Shown: positions 1 to 8,756, numbered from the stretch's first letter. The stretch is DNA of 64,000 bases from Mesorhizobium sp. M00.F.Ca.ET.216.01.1.1 (GCF_004010325.2 NZ_SADR02000006.1:186001-250000), one strand, 5' to 3'. Numbers and translations are program-made. The notes: generated by a model from the sequence alone, not told the origin.

Positions 1-1820
1 GAGCGCAGCGATTCGTACTCCTCCATGGAGCGGATCAGTTCCTTCAAATTCTCCAGCCGTCCCGGTGCTTCCGCCGAGCGGTCGTTCTTCCACATGTCGG
101 TGTAACCGCTCTCCTCCAGAATGGTCTCGGCGAGCTCGGTGTGCGGCGTGGTTTCCAGTGCCTTTTGCCAGCGCTCGAAATTGGCGGCGACCTCGCGCAG
201 TGCGGCGCGCGGCTTCGGCTTCAACTCGTCGCTCTCGGCGAGTTTGGCGGCGGCCTCCAGCATCGGGATGCGGAGCGCGCGCGCGGTATCGTGGATCTGG
301 CGGATGGTGGCTTCGCCAAGGCCGCGCTTCGGCACGTTGACGATACGCTCGAAAGCGAGGTCGTCGGCGCCTTGCGCAACGACGCGGAAGAAGGCCAGCG
401 CGTCGCGAATTTCGAGGCGCTCATAGAAGCGCGGGCCGCCGATGACACGGTAGTTGAGGCCGAGCGTGACGAAACGGTCCTCGAACTCGCGCATCTGGAA
501 GGAGGCACGCACCAGGATCGCCATGTCGTTGAGATTGTGCTTTTGCCGCTGATAGGCCTCGATGGTCTCGCCGACGGCGCGAGCCTCCTCCTCGGAATCC
601 CAGGCGGCATGGACGTGCACCTTGTCGTCCTCGGGCTCGTCGCGGTCGGTGAACAGCGTCTTGCCGAAGCGGCCCTCATTGTGGGCGATGAGGTGGGAGG
701 CAGCACCCAGGATGTGCGCGGTGGAGCGGTAGTTGCGCTCCAGCCGGATGATGGTGGCGCCGGGAAAATCCTTGTCGAAGCGCAGGATGTTGTCGACCTC
801 GGCGCCGCGCCAGCCATAGATCGACTGGTCGTCATCGCCGACGCAGCAAATATTCACTTTGCTTTCGCTCACGGCCGCGCGCTCGCTTCGCTCGCTGGCC
901 TCCGCGAGGGCGGCCTGACCGGCCGACGCCCGGTCGGGCTTGCGGCCTTCGGCCGATCGCAGATCTGTCGATGAAGTGCGTCCGGCGTCCGACCGCTGCG
1001 CCAGCAGGCGCAGCCACATGTACTGAGCGGTGTTGGTGTCCTGATACTCGTCGACGAGGATGTACCTGAATTTGCGATGGTATTCCTTCAGCACGTCCGG
1101 ACTAGCGCGGAAGATGTTGATCGGGTGGCACAGGAGATCGCCGAAGTCGCAGGCGTTCAGCGTCTTCAGCCGCTCCTGATAGGCCTTGTAGAGCTCGCGG
1201 CCCTTGCCGTTGGCGAAGCTGCGGGCATCGCCTTCGGGAATGTCGGCGGGGCCAAGCCCCTTGTTCTTCCAGCCGTCGATCATCTGGGAGAACTGCTTGG
1301 CCGGCCAACGCTTGTCGTCCAGCCCTTCGGCCTGGATGAGCTGCTTGATCAGGCGCACGACGTCGTCCGTGTCGAGGATGGTGAAGTCGGATTTGAGCCC
1401 GGCAAGCTCGGCATGCCTGCGAAGCAGCTTCACTCCAATGGAATGGAAGGTGCCGAGCCACGGCATGCCTTCGACATTGCCATCGCCGATCAAAAGGCCA
1501 ATGCGCTGCTTCATCTCGCGCGCGGCCTTGTTGGTGAAAGTGACGGCAAGGATCTGCGAGGGGAAGGCCTTGCCGGTGGCGAGGATGTGGGCGATGCGAG
1601 TGGTCAGCACGCGCGTCTTGCCGGTGCCGGCGCCGGCCAGCACCAGAACCGGCCCTTCGGTGGTTTCCACCGCCAGCCGCTGCTCGGGGTTGAGACCCTT
1701 CAGATAGTCGGGCGCATTGTTGTGGCCGCTGCGGGCAGCCATGGCGCGCGCAGCAATGCCGGACGCGGGCCGCGCGTTCGGTTCGTCAAAAAAGGGCATG
1801 TCTTCCGAAAAGCCGGACAT
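1..1820 (-). CDS. uvrD: UvrD/PcrA-type ATP-dependent DNA helicase (3' end outside window)
   Basis: Superfamily 1 3'-5' helicase used in excision and mismatch repair. Reading from ATG 1820 gives an N-terminal tail, then Walker A AGAGTGKT, motif Ia TFTNKAA, motif II VDEYQDTN, motif III VGDDDQSIYGWRG and motif IV LERNYRST. The frame runs off the left edge, so the C-terminal third is missing. Between LLAQ, just after motif II, and NICCVGDDDQ lie about 48 residues, where E. coli UvrD has about six. The extra stretch (about 855-1005) is in frame, charged and Ala-rich, and its DNA is strongly palindromic. The start is the first ATG of the open frame and has only a weak ribosome site. It is divergent from the glucose dehydrogenase. 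Helicase identity is secure; uvrD versus pcrA naming is convention. Confidence 0.93.
   Translation of the reverse strand, partial: MSGFSEDMPFFDEPNARPASGIAARAMAARSGHNNAPDYLKGLNPEQRLAVETTEGPVLVLAGAGTGKTRVLTTRIAHILATGKAFPSQILAVTFTNKAAREMKQRIGLLIGDGNVEGMPWLGTFHSIGVKLLRRHAELAGLKSDFTILDTDDVVRLIKQLIQAEGLDDKRWPAKQFSQMIDGWKNKGLGPADIPEGDARSFANGKGRELYKAYQERLKTLNACDFGDLLCHPINIFRASPDVLKEYHRKFRYILVDEYQDTNTAQYMWLRLLAQRSDAGRTSSTDLRSAEGRKPDRASAGQAALAEASERSERAAVSESKVNICCVGDDDQSIYGWRGAEVDNILRFDKDFPGATIIRLERNYRSTAHILGAASHLIAHNEGRFGKTLFTDRDEPEDDKVHVHAAWDSEEEARAVGETIEAYQRQKHNLNDMAILVRASFQMREFEDRFVTLGLNYRVIGGPRFYERLEIRDALAFFRVVAQGADDLAFERIVNVPKRGLGEATIRQIHDTARALRIPMLEAAAKLAESDELKPKPRAALREVAANFERWQKALETTPHTELAETILEESGYTDMWKNDRSAEAPGRLENLKELIRSMEEYESLR
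855..1005 (-). repeat. In-frame palindromic insert inside the helicase gene
   Basis: This segment of the helicase frame has no counterpart in standard UvrD and contains stacked short inverted repeats, for example GCTCGCTTCGCTCGC near 870-890 and GCGGCCTTCGGCCG near 942-955. Translated, it is a low-complexity Ala/Glu/Arg/Ser stretch including ASERSERAA. The boundaries are inferred from where helicase homology stops and resumes, so they are good to about 10 bases. It resembles the protein-tolerated palindromic elements known from Rickettsia and from some rhizobia, but I cannot assign it to a named family. Confidence 0.55.
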
Positions 1821-2049
1821 CTGCCCCGAATGTAGTGATTCGGCAGCGAAAGGCCAGAAGTGTCTCCGTTTTGTTCTCGATCCGGGCAGTGGACTCCCAA
1901 ATCCGGTCGAACATCGGTCCACGACCTATTGCACCGCACTTGCTTGACAGCCACGGCGGCCCGGAGAAAGTTGCGTCCGGGGCAGGAACGCAATGCCGGG
2001 TTGCCCATGGCCGCGTCCCGGAGCGCGCACCAGTCGAAGGAGTATCATC

Positions 2050-4362
2050 TTGGCTGTCGTCATCACCTCCCTCATCCTTTTCCTTGTCGGCCTGGCGCTT
2101 GGCGGCGGCGGCATCTGGCTCGCGATACTGGGCGGCAGCTGGTATTATGTCGTCGCCGCTCTCGCCTTCGTCGTCGCCGCCTGGCTGCTCTACAGGCGCA
2201 AGTCCACGGCGCTGTGGCTCTACGCGGCGATCGTGCTCGGCACGCTCGTCTGGGCGGTCTGGGAAACCGGCTTTGACTGGTGGGAGCTTGGCCCGCGCGG
2301 CGGTGTCATCGTGCTGCTGGCGCTGTGGCTGCTTACGCCGTGGGCAAGGCGAGGGCTCACCGGCCCCGACGGGCGGGCGCCGCTCATCCTGGCCGTGCTC
2401 GCCTCGCTCGCAGTGGCCGGCTACTCGATGACAGTTGACCCGAAGGACATTGCGGGCGAGCTCAACGCCGACAAGATCACCCCGACGGCCGACCTCGGCG
2501 GCAATGTGCCTACCGGCGAGTGGCACTATTACGGCCGCACGCCATATGGCCAGCGCTATTCGCCGCTTGGTCAGATCACCACCGAAAACGTCGCCACGCT
2601 GCAGCCGGCCTGGACCTACCGCAGCGGTGACGTGAAGGGGCCGGACGACATCGGCGAAACCACCTACCAGGTGACGCCGCTGAAAATCGGCGATTCGCTT
2701 TTTATCTGCACGCCGCACAATTTCGCCATCGCCATCGATGCTGCGACAGGCGAGGAGAAATGGCGCTACGACCCCAAGGTCAAGCTGGACAAGGACCGCC
2801 AGCACCAGACCTGCCGCGGCGTGTCCTATTACGCTGACGCCAAGATCACCGCCGGCCAGCCCTGCGCGACGCGCGTCTATCTGCCGACATCCGACGCGCG
2901 GCTGATCGCGCTCGACGCCGCCAACGGGCGGGTCTGTCCGTCATTCGCCGAAGGCGGCACGCTGAACCTGCTTGCCAACATGCCCTATCCCAAGTCGGGT
3001 TATTATTATTCGACCTCGGCGCCGCTGATCGTCGGCGGCAAGATCATCGTCGGCGGCGCGGTCAACGACAATTATTCGACACAGGAGCCATCCGGCGTCA
3101 TCCGCGCCTTCGACGTCGACACCGGCGCCCTGCTGTGGAACTGGGATTCCGGCAATCCGGACCAGACGAAACCGCTGGCGCCGGGCCAGATCTATACCAA
3201 CAACTCGCCCAACATGTGGTCGACGGCGAGCGCCGACGAAAAGCTCGGCCTACTCTACGTGCCGCTCGGCAACCAGACGCCGGACCAGCTCGGTATGGGC
3301 CGCAGCGCCAATGTCGAGAAGTTTTCCTCGTCGATCACCGCGCTCGGTATCAACACCGGGCAATTGCGATGGGTGCGGCAGACCGTGCATCACGACCTGT
3401 GGGACATGGACGTGCCGGCGCAGCCGACGCTGGTCGACATCACCACGGCCAGCGGCGTCGTGCCGGCGCTTGTCGGACCGACCAAGCAGGGCGACCTCTA
3501 TGTGCTCGACCGGCGCAGCGGCGAGCCGATCATCCCGGTCAAGGAAGTGCCGGCACCGGGCGGTGCGATCGAGGGCGACCATGCATCGCCGACGCAGCCG
3601 GCATCGGATTTGAGCTTCAATCCGAAGCCGCTGACCGGCGCCGACATGTGGGGCGTCACCATGTTCGACCAGTTGGCCTGCCGCATCGAATTCCTGAAGC
3701 TGCGCTACGAGGGGCGCTACACGCCGCCTTCGCTGCAGGGCTCGCTGATCTATCCCGGCAATTTCGGCATCTTCAACTGGGGCGGTGTGGCGGTCGATCC
3801 GGTCAGGCAGGTGATGTTCGGCATGCCGACCTATCTCGCCTTCACTTCCAGGCTTGTGCCTCGCGCCGACGTGCCGCCGCCAGGCGATGCCAAAGGCAGC
3901 GAGCAGGGGCTCAACCGCAACGAGGGTGCGCCTTACGCGGTGGTGATGGGACCGTTCCTGTCGCCGCTCGGCATCCCCTGCCAGTCGCCGCCCTGGGGCT
4001 ATGTGGCGGGCGTCGATCTCAGGACCGGCAGGATCGTCTACAAGCACCGCAACGGCACCGTCCACGACATGACGCCGCTGCCGTTGCCGTTCAAGGTCGG
4101 CGTGCCGGGCATTGGTGGGCCAATGATCACGGCTGGCGGCGTCGCCTTCCTTGGTGCTGCGGTCGATGATTACTTGCGCGCCTATGATGTGACAACCGGC
4201 AGGCAGCTCTGGCAGACGCGGCTGCCGGCCGGCGGGCAGTCGACGCCGATGACCTATACGGTCGCAGACGGACGCCAGTTCGTGGTCATCGTCGCCGGCG
4301 GCCACGGCTCGGTCGGGACCAAGCCGGGGGACTATGTGATGGCCTACACGCTGCCGAAATAG
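2050..4362 (+). CDS. gcd: Membrane-bound PQQ-dependent glucose dehydrogenase
   Basis: Quinoprotein that oxidises D-glucose to gluconolactone on the periplasmic side and passes electrons to ubiquinone. The N-terminus (about residues 1-125) has about five hydrophobic helices; the rest is an eight-bladed PQQ propeller. Family signatures include GEWHYYGRTPYGQRYSP, VHHDLWDMDVPAQPTL, MWGVTMFDQLACR, TPPSLQGSLIYPGN and PAGGQSTPMTY, in the same order as E. coli Gcd. At 770 residues it is close to the family size of about 790. I chose TTG 2050 because AAGGAG lies 7 bases upstream; ATG 1993 in the same frame is the alternative. Quinate or other polyol dehydrogenases of the same family cannot be fully excluded. 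It converges with the gene at 4370-4804, 7 bases away. Confidence 0.88.
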   Translation: MAVVITSLILFLVGLALGGGGIWLAILGGSWYYVVAALAFVVAAWLLYRRKSTALWLYAAIVLGTLVWAVWETGFDWWELGPRGGVIVLLALWLLTPWARRGLTGPDGRAPLILAVLASLAVAGYSMTVDPKDIAGELNADKITPTADLGGNVPTGEWHYYGRTPYGQRYSPLGQITTENVATLQPAWTYRSGDVKGPDDIGETTYQVTPLKIGDSLFICTPHNFAIAIDAATGEEKWRYDPKVKLDKDRQHQTCRGVSYYADAKITAGQPCATRVYLPTSDARLIALDAANGRVCPSFAEGGTLNLLANMPYPKSGYYYSTSAPLIVGGKIIVGGAVNDNYSTQEPSGVIRAFDVDTGALLWNWDSGNPDQTKPLAPGQIYTNNSPNMWSTASADEKLGLLYVPLGNQTPDQLGMGRSANVEKFSSSITALGINTGQLRWVRQTVHHDLWDMDVPAQPTLVDITTASGVVPALVGPTKQGDLYVLDRRSGEPIIPVKEVPAPGGAIEGDHASPTQPASDLSFNPKPLTGADMWGVTMFDQLACRIEFLKLRYEGRYTPPSLQGSLIYPGNFGIFNWGGVAVDPVRQVMFGMPTYLAFTSRLVPRADVPPPGDAKGSEQGLNRNEGAPYAVVMGPFLSPLGIPCQSPPWGYVAGVDLRTGRIVYKHRNGTVHDMTPLPLPFKVGVPGIGGPMITAGGVAFLGAAVDDYLRAYDVTTGRQLWQTRLPAGGQSTPMTYTVADGRQFVVIVAGGHGSVGTKPGDYVMAYTLPK

Positions 4363-4369
4363 GGCAGTT

Positions 4370-4804
4370 TTAAAGCCCAAGATGGGCCTTCAGGCTGGGT
4401 ACCGAGCCGAGCACCTCGTTTGTCAGTTCGGGGCCGGCGGCAACCTCGGCCTGCTGGATCAGCGTCGTGCCGGCCTGGCGGATCTGCGCCATGTCGAGGC
4501 CCGACGCCTTGAGCACGGCGACGCCGTTAATCAGCGCGCCGGTCTTTTCGCCGAGAGCACCGCCAAGCACGCCCTCCAGCGACGACAGCAGGCCGCCACC
4601 GGAGCCGGCCGCGCCGGCAGCCATGACGTCATATTTCTGGGCGAGGCCGTCGGCGCCGGGAATCCTGGCGAAGAAGCCGGAGACGCTTGTGCCTTCCGCC
4701 TCGTGCTCAAGTACCGAGAAGATGGTGCCGACGACCTTTTCCGTCACGGCCTGGTCGAGGCCGGCCTTCTGCGAAACGGTATTCACGATGTCCTGGACAT
4801 CCAT
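4370..4804 (-). CDS. DUF2780-like hypothetical protein
   Basis: A 144-residue soluble protein beginning MDVQDIVNTVSQKAGLDQ. It has amphipathic helices, a glycine-rich centre (GAAGSGGGLLSSLEGVLGG) and a helical C-terminus. The pattern of a short helical repeat followed by a Gly/Leu-rich hinge resembles the DUF2780/VcgC-type families, but that is recognition by style rather than by a diagnostic motif. There is no signal peptide or membrane segment. Its stop codon lies in an imperfect hairpin (4372-4390) between it and the convergent gcd gene. Function unknown. Confidence 0.7.
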   Translation of the reverse strand: MDVQDIVNTVSQKAGLDQAVTEKVVGTIFSVLEHEAEGTSVSGFFARIPGADGLAQKYDVMAAGAAGSGGGLLSSLEGVLGGALGEKTGALINGVAVLKASGLDMAQIRQAGTTLIQQAEVAAGPELTNEVLGSVPSLKAHLGL

Positions 4805-4842
4805 GGTCCCTGCCCCCCGGTTTGGGTTTCGTGGTTGGTTTT

Positions 4843-4989
4843 CTAACGGCTGCCAGCAGGCCGGCGCCGGTCGCTGCGCACCTTGACCATCGATCGCCGG
4901 GTGGCAGTGAAAGCGGCGGACCGCAGTGCCACCAGGGCTGCGCCGGCAAGCACGAACGCGCTTGCCAGAATCGGGGTGGGCAGGGTCAT
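4843..4989 (-). CDS. Small single-helix hypothetical protein
   Basis: A 48-codon frame starting MTLPTPILASAFVLAGAALV: one hydrophobic helix (residues 5-22) followed by an Arg-rich tail, the layout of a small inner-membrane protein with a cytoplasmic basic end. An AAGGA sequence lies 9 bases upstream of ATG 4989; another in-frame ATG at 4995 is too close to it. The frame lies upstream of and in the same direction as the DUF2780-like gene (38 bases away), so it may lead that transcript. I do not recognise the protein. Confidence 0.35.
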   Translation of the reverse strand: MTLPTPILASAFVLAGAALVALRSAAFTATRRSMVKVRSDRRRPAGSR

Positions 4990-5276
4990 CAGCATTGTTC
5001 CTTCTTGGTCGGGATGATGGAGGCGTCAGCGAAGGCTCGCATCAAGCAGTTTTTCTTCATATGGGGGCAAGACCATCAAGACTGCTAGAAATGACCAAAA
5101 TGTGATGAAGACACTATGCAGAAGGCACTGTGTATTTCAGTCATCGCCTCACGCTGAGGCGAGCAAATAGGCTTTGGCGATCGGCCGACGCTTTCACTCA
5201 CTATTGACTGGACCTTACAGGCTTGAACCCTATCTTGCCCCCCGGCGGGGAAATTCCCGAAGTCGAGGAGCGTGCC
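4990..5276. other. Intergenic region with a 7-bp hairpin
   Basis: Divergent spacer between the small membrane frame and the hydrolase gene. It holds a perfect hairpin CGCCTCA-CGC-TGAGGCG at 5145-5161 and a TTGACT-like element near 5204, but no convincing matching -10 at normal spacing. No other gene-like signal is visible. Confidence 0.4.
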
Positions 5277-6203
5277 ATGACAACACCTGCCGGACCCGCC
5301 AACAGCCATGAAATCGCCGAGCCTGCCATTGCGAAGCCTGTGATTACCCAAGCGATGATCGATGCCTATGACGAATACACGCATCTGACGCTCGATCGCC
5401 GCCGCTTCATGGAACAGCTGAGCAGGCTCGCCGGATCGGGCGCCGCCGCGGCGGCGATCGCGCCGCTGCTTGCCGCTGATACCGCCCAGGCGGCAATCGT
5501 CGCCGAGGATGATCCGCGTGTGAAAGCCGAGAACGTCACATATCCCGGCAGCGGCGGCGAGATGAAGGGCTATCTGGTCAAGCCGGCCGACGGGACAGGC
5601 AAGCTTGGCCCGGTCATCGTCGTACATGAGAACAGGGGGCTCAACCAGCATATCCGAGATGTGGCAAGGCGCGTGGCGCTGGAGGGTTTCATTGCGCTGG
5701 CGCCGGACTTCATGTCGCCGCTTGGCGGCACGCCCAGCGACGAGGACAAGGTGCGCGAGCTGTTTGCGACGCTCGATCCGGCGCAGGTCGCCGCCAACGC
5801 GGTTGCGACAGTCGCCTACCTGAAGGGTTATACGGACGGCAATGGCAAGGTCGGCGCGGTCGGCTTCTGCTGGGGCGGCGGCACGGTGAACACGCTGGCC
5901 GTCAATGCACCGGATCTCACCGCTGCTGTCGCCTACTACGGCATGCAACCGAAAGCCGACGATGTACCCAAGATCAAGGCAGCGTTGCTGCTGCACTATG
6001 CCGGTCTCGACACCCGCATCAATGCCGGCATCGATGCCTTCAAGAAAGAACTCGATGCTGCCGGCAAGGAATACACGGTCTATATCTATGAGGGCGCCAA
6101 TCATGCCTTCAACAACGACACGTCGGCGGCGCGGTACGACAAGAAGGCGGCCGATCTCGCCTGGGGCCGTACGATCGCCTTCCTCAAGGAGAAACTGGCT
6201 TGA
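5277..6203 (+). CDS. Dienelactone hydrolase family protein with Tat-like leader
   Basis: An alpha/beta hydrolase of 308 residues. The catalytic triad of the family is visible: nucleophile Cys in GFCWGGG, Asp in YAGLDTRIN and His in GANHAF. Unusually, the N-terminus has about 40 extra residues followed by DRRRFMEQLSRLAGSG and an Ala-rich stretch ending TAQAA, which looks like a twin-arginine leader with a cleavage site. The enzyme is therefore probably exported. GAGGAG six bases before ATG 5277 fixes the start over the upstream ATG at 5223. Similar rhizobial proteins are annotated as carboxymethylenebutenolidase, but the true substrate is unknown. Confidence 0.85.
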   Translation: MTTPAGPANSHEIAEPAIAKPVITQAMIDAYDEYTHLTLDRRRFMEQLSRLAGSGAAAAAIAPLLAADTAQAAIVAEDDPRVKAENVTYPGSGGEMKGYLVKPADGTGKLGPVIVVHENRGLNQHIRDVARRVALEGFIALAPDFMSPLGGTPSDEDKVRELFATLDPAQVAANAVATVAYLKGYTDGNGKVGAVGFCWGGGTVNTLAVNAPDLTAAVAYYGMQPKADDVPKIKAALLLHYAGLDTRINAGIDAFKKELDAAGKEYTVYIYEGANHAFNNDTSAARYDKKAADLAWGRTIAFLKEKLA

Positions 6204-6244
6204 AGAAGAGGCTGGTGTAGCCGATCTGTCGTAGGTGCAGCAGA

Positions 6245-7150
6245 TCAGCCCGGCGCCGGCTTGTGGAAGGCAACGCCGGCGACCACCAGCGTGATGCCGA
6301 GGCAGTCGGTGAGGCTAGGGATCTGCTGCAGCACAACAACGCCGATCAGCGTCGCCGTGACCGGCAGCAGCGACAGCATCAGGGCGAAGCTCGAGCGCGG
6401 CAGGCGCGACATGGCAAGCTGGTCGCAGATATAGGGGATGACCGACGAGCAGATGCCGACGCCGATGGCCGCGAGCAGCAACTGCGGTGCCGAAAAAGCC
6501 GGCAGCGCTTCGGTGAAGCCGACGGGCAGCACGACGAGGAAGGCGATCGTCATGGCCGCACCCAGGCCGGCGATGCCATCGCCTGCGCCGGCGCGGGCGA
6601 CGCGGTGGCCGAGCACGATGTAGCCGACGAACAGCGCGCCATTGAGGAAAGCCCAGGACAGCCCCACAGGGTCGCTCGACCATTTGATGTCGATCAAAAG
6701 CAAGGTGCCGGCGACGGCTACAGCAAGGGCGACCAGATTGCGCGGGCTTCTGAGGCCGACGAGCGCGACACCGATGGTGCCAACGAACTCGATCGCCGCG
6801 ACCAGCGAGATCGGCAGCCGGTCGAGCGCCAGATAGAACGAACAGTTCATCACTGCCAAGCAGGCACCGAAGGCCAGGAGCAGCAGTCGTGTCGAACGGT
6901 CGGCGCGGGCGAAGACTGTCCACGGCCGGGTCAGCGGCGCAAAGATGAGAGCGGCAGTGGCGATGCGCAGCCACGCCATGCCGAGCACGCCGACATGCGG
7001 GAAGAGCAGCACGGCGAAAGCCGGGCCGAGATAATGAAACACGGCGCTGACGCAGAACCAGACATGCGGCGGCAGCGAAGTTGCCAGATTTGCGAAGGCC
7101 GGGCCGGCGAGGGCAGGGCTTGCGGTAGGTGCTTGCGTTCGATCATCCAT
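6245..7150 (-). CDS. EamA/RhtA-family drug/metabolite exporter
   Basis: A 301-residue membrane protein with ten hydrophobic helices arranged as two EamA repeats; the second begins near GLSWAFLNGALFVGYIVLG. The closest family by pattern is the RhtA-like group that exports threonine, homoserine or purines (for example FYLALDRLPISLVAAIEFVG in repeat 1 and IPYICDQLAMSRLPRSSFAL in repeat 2). It is transcribed away from an Lrp/AsnC regulator 89 bases upstream, the common arrangement for amino-acid-induced exporters. Substrate is inferred from context only. Confidence 0.85.
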   Translation of the reverse strand: MDDRTQAPTASPALAGPAFANLATSLPPHVWFCVSAVFHYLGPAFAVLLFPHVGVLGMAWLRIATAALIFAPLTRPWTVFARADRSTRLLLLAFGACLAVMNCSFYLALDRLPISLVAAIEFVGTIGVALVGLRSPRNLVALAVAVAGTLLLIDIKWSSDPVGLSWAFLNGALFVGYIVLGHRVARAGAGDGIAGLGAAMTIAFLVVLPVGFTEALPAFSAPQLLLAAIGVGICSSVIPYICDQLAMSRLPRSSFALMLSLLPVTATLIGVVVLQQIPSLTDCLGITLVVAGVAFHKPAPG

Positions 7151-7239
7151 AGGGCCGTTGTCGCAGGCAGTTTCGCCGATTTATATGGTTGATGATCGGC
7201 CGAACCAGTCATTGTTTTTCCAAAACCCAGGAGTTTCCT

Positions 7240-7722
7240 GTGAAACGCCTTCGAAACGAAAATTCCGATCTGGATGCGGCGGACCTGAAGATCCTGCGCC
7301 TGCTGGAAAAGGATGCGCGCACCAGCACGGCAGAACTTGCGCGCTCGGTCGGCCTGTCGGCACCAAGCGTGGCAGAGCGCATCAAACGGCTGCAGGAAAA
7401 CGGTGTGATAGAGGCCTATACGGTGCGACTCAATCCGGCCGCACTCGGCATGAAGCTGTCGGCATGGCTGCGGATCAGGCCGGTGCCGGGGCAATTGGCA
7501 ACGGTCGCCGAGATCATCCGCGACCTGCCGGAGATCGCGCAATGTGACCGGGTGACCGGCGAGGATTGTTTCATCGCACTGGCGCATGTCGGCTCGGTGG
7601 CCGAGCTAGAGCGGACGATCGACCGCATCATCCCCTATGCGATGACCAATACCGCGATCATCCAGTCGTCACCGGTGGTGGCGCGCTCGCCGCTTGCGGC
7701 TGCGATCAAAGGCCGGCAGTGA
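7240..7722 (+). CDS. Lrp/AsnC family transcriptional regulator
   Basis: A 160-residue regulator with an N-terminal winged helix-turn-helix (DLKILRLLEKDARTSTAELA, then SVAERIKRLQENGVIEAY) and a C-terminal RAM/ACT effector domain (about residues 65-145). GTG 7240 is chosen because AGGAG sits 6 bases upstream; the open frame extends to 7189 without a better signal. Divergent from the EamA exporter, which it most likely controls in response to an amino acid. Confidence 0.9.
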   Translation: MKRLRNENSDLDAADLKILRLLEKDARTSTAELARSVGLSAPSVAERIKRLQENGVIEAYTVRLNPAALGMKLSAWLRIRPVPGQLATVAEIIRDLPEIAQCDRVTGEDCFIALAHVGSVAELERTIDRIIPYAMTNTAIIQSSPVVARSPLAAAIKGRQ

Positions 7723-7740
7723 TTCTCATTCTTCTTGTTT

Positions 7741-7789
7741 GGCCATGATCTTTTCCGAAAACCGGTTCCCACTTTTCGGGATCATGGCC
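7741..7789. repeat. Rhizobial palindromic intergenic element, copy 1
   Basis: The element is bounded by a perfect 10-bp inverted repeat, GGCCATGATC (7741-7750) and GATCATGGCC (7780-7789). Its core GAAAACCGGTTCCCACTTTT recurs at 42641-42664 and, in degraded form, at 50794-50835 and 30306-30345. This arrangement matches the mosaic repeats (RIME-like) of rhizobial genomes. The right end forms the stop codon region of the next gene. Confidence 0.75.
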
Positions 7790-7986
7790 TAGGCGTGGCC
7801 GCGCTTCGAGCGCGCCTGTTTCAGGATGGCGCGCCAGCGGATCATGGCGAAAGGGATCGGCTCGTTGTTGTTGGCGATGTGAAAGATCTCGTTGTTGAGG
7901 TTCTTCAGTGAGCGCCAGAAATCATAGTCGGTGATGCGTGGGTCGGCTGCTAGCCTGTCCGCCTCGACCTTGATGTCGGTTTTCAT
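7789..7986 (-). CDS. Small hypothetical protein
   Basis: A 65-residue acidic-then-basic protein, MKTDIKVEADRLAADPR..., with aromatic and hydrophobic residues (DYDFWRSLKNLNNEIFHI) suggesting a compact helical fold. GAGGAAAG precedes ATG 7986 at good spacing, better than the upstream ATG at 8052. Its TAG stop is contributed by the edge of the palindromic element, so the original C-terminus may have been changed by the repeat. No recognised family. Confidence 0.6.
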   Translation of the reverse strand: MKTDIKVEADRLAADPRITDYDFWRSLKNLNNEIFHIANNNEPIPFAMIRWRAILKQARSKRGHA

Positions 7987-8134
7987 GCACTTTCCTCGAA
8001 CCGGCTTTCCGCCCGCCGCCCCTATCGCAACGCGATGCAGACAGTTTTCCAACGCCCCACTGAGTCGTTCAACGCCTCAATTCGGCTTGTTCACGGTTAG
8101 ATTTGGTTAAGGTTAACGGCTGCCGGGTCCGGGT

Positions 8135-8620
8135 TCAAGCCGTCTTGCGGCGTATGCCGATCGAGCGGCCGGCGCGCTCCGGCATCGGCAGGGCGGCATG
8201 GGCGGCGCGCATCGCCTCCACCCTGGCAAGCACATCGGCGGGGAAGGGCGCCACCTTCGGCCCGGACATGTCGACATGCAAGGACAGCGTTTCGGACGTG
8301 GCGGCGAGCCAGCCGTCGAGATGGCGGATTTCCTGGTAGGCCCTCAGCCGCTTGTCGTCATGATCGATGAGCTGGAAAGAGACCGTGACCTTGTGGTCGA
8401 GATGCAGTTCCTTGACGTAGCAGACATGGACTTCCGCCGTGTAGATGGTGAGCCGCCGCTCCTTCACGTAGTCCAGTCCCATCCCCATCATTTCGAAGGC
8501 TTCGTCGGAGCAGCGGTCGAACAGCACGTTGTAATAGGCCATGTTGAGATGGCCGTTGTAGTCGATCCAATCCTTCTCGATGTCCATGATGCGAGAGACG
8601 AAAGGGGCAGGGATCGGCAT
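8135..8620 (-). CDS. Acyl-CoA thioesterase (hotdog fold)
   Basis: A 161-residue single-domain hotdog protein of the 4-hydroxybenzoyl-CoA thioesterase/YbgC type. The family signature is the YNGHLNMAYYNVLFD stretch, where an Asp or equivalent beside the helix is catalytic, followed by AEVHVCYVKELHLDHKVTV. GAAGGAAG lies 6 bases upstream of ATG 8620, so the long upstream extension of the open frame is rejected. The acyl substrate is unknown. Confidence 0.85.
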   Translation of the reverse strand: MPIPAPFVSRIMDIEKDWIDYNGHLNMAYYNVLFDRCSDEAFEMMGMGLDYVKERRLTIYTAEVHVCYVKELHLDHKVTVSFQLIDHDDKRLRAYQEIRHLDGWLAATSETLSLHVDMSGPKVAPFPADVLARVEAMRAAHAALPMPERAGRSIGIRRKTA

Positions 8621-8642
8621 CGAGAACTTCCTTCTCGTCATT

Positions 8643-8686
8643 GCTGGACAGAGCTTCGGCTGGACAGAGCGTGGGCTGGACAGAGC
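8643..8686. repeat. Triplicate GCTGGACAGAGC direct repeat
   Basis: Three exact copies of GCTGGACAGAGC start at 8643, 8659 and 8675, a 16-base period, in the divergent spacer between the thioesterase and the FAD-linked oxidase. Regular spacing could mean a helically phased binding site or simple slippage. Confidence 0.6.
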
Positions 8687-8756
8687 GTGGCTGGTAAGAC
8701 TACGCATCCTTAGATGCATAACAAGGGTGGACGCTGGTCCATTCGCGGAGGAAAAC

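Noticed and set aside
1786-2805. Minus-strand open frame of 339 codons across the gcd start
   Set aside because: Antisense to the membrane segment of gcd and overlapping the helicase start; composition is Arg/Asp/Gly-rich without any recognisable motif.
3250-4380. Minus-strand open frame of 376 codons inside gcd
   Set aside because: Fully antisense to a well-recognised enzyme; high-GC genomes produce long shadow frames opposite real genes.
5085-6104. Minus-strand frame of 339 codons opposite the dienelactone hydrolase
   Set aside because: The plus-strand protein has an intact catalytic triad and leader; the reverse frame shows no family features.
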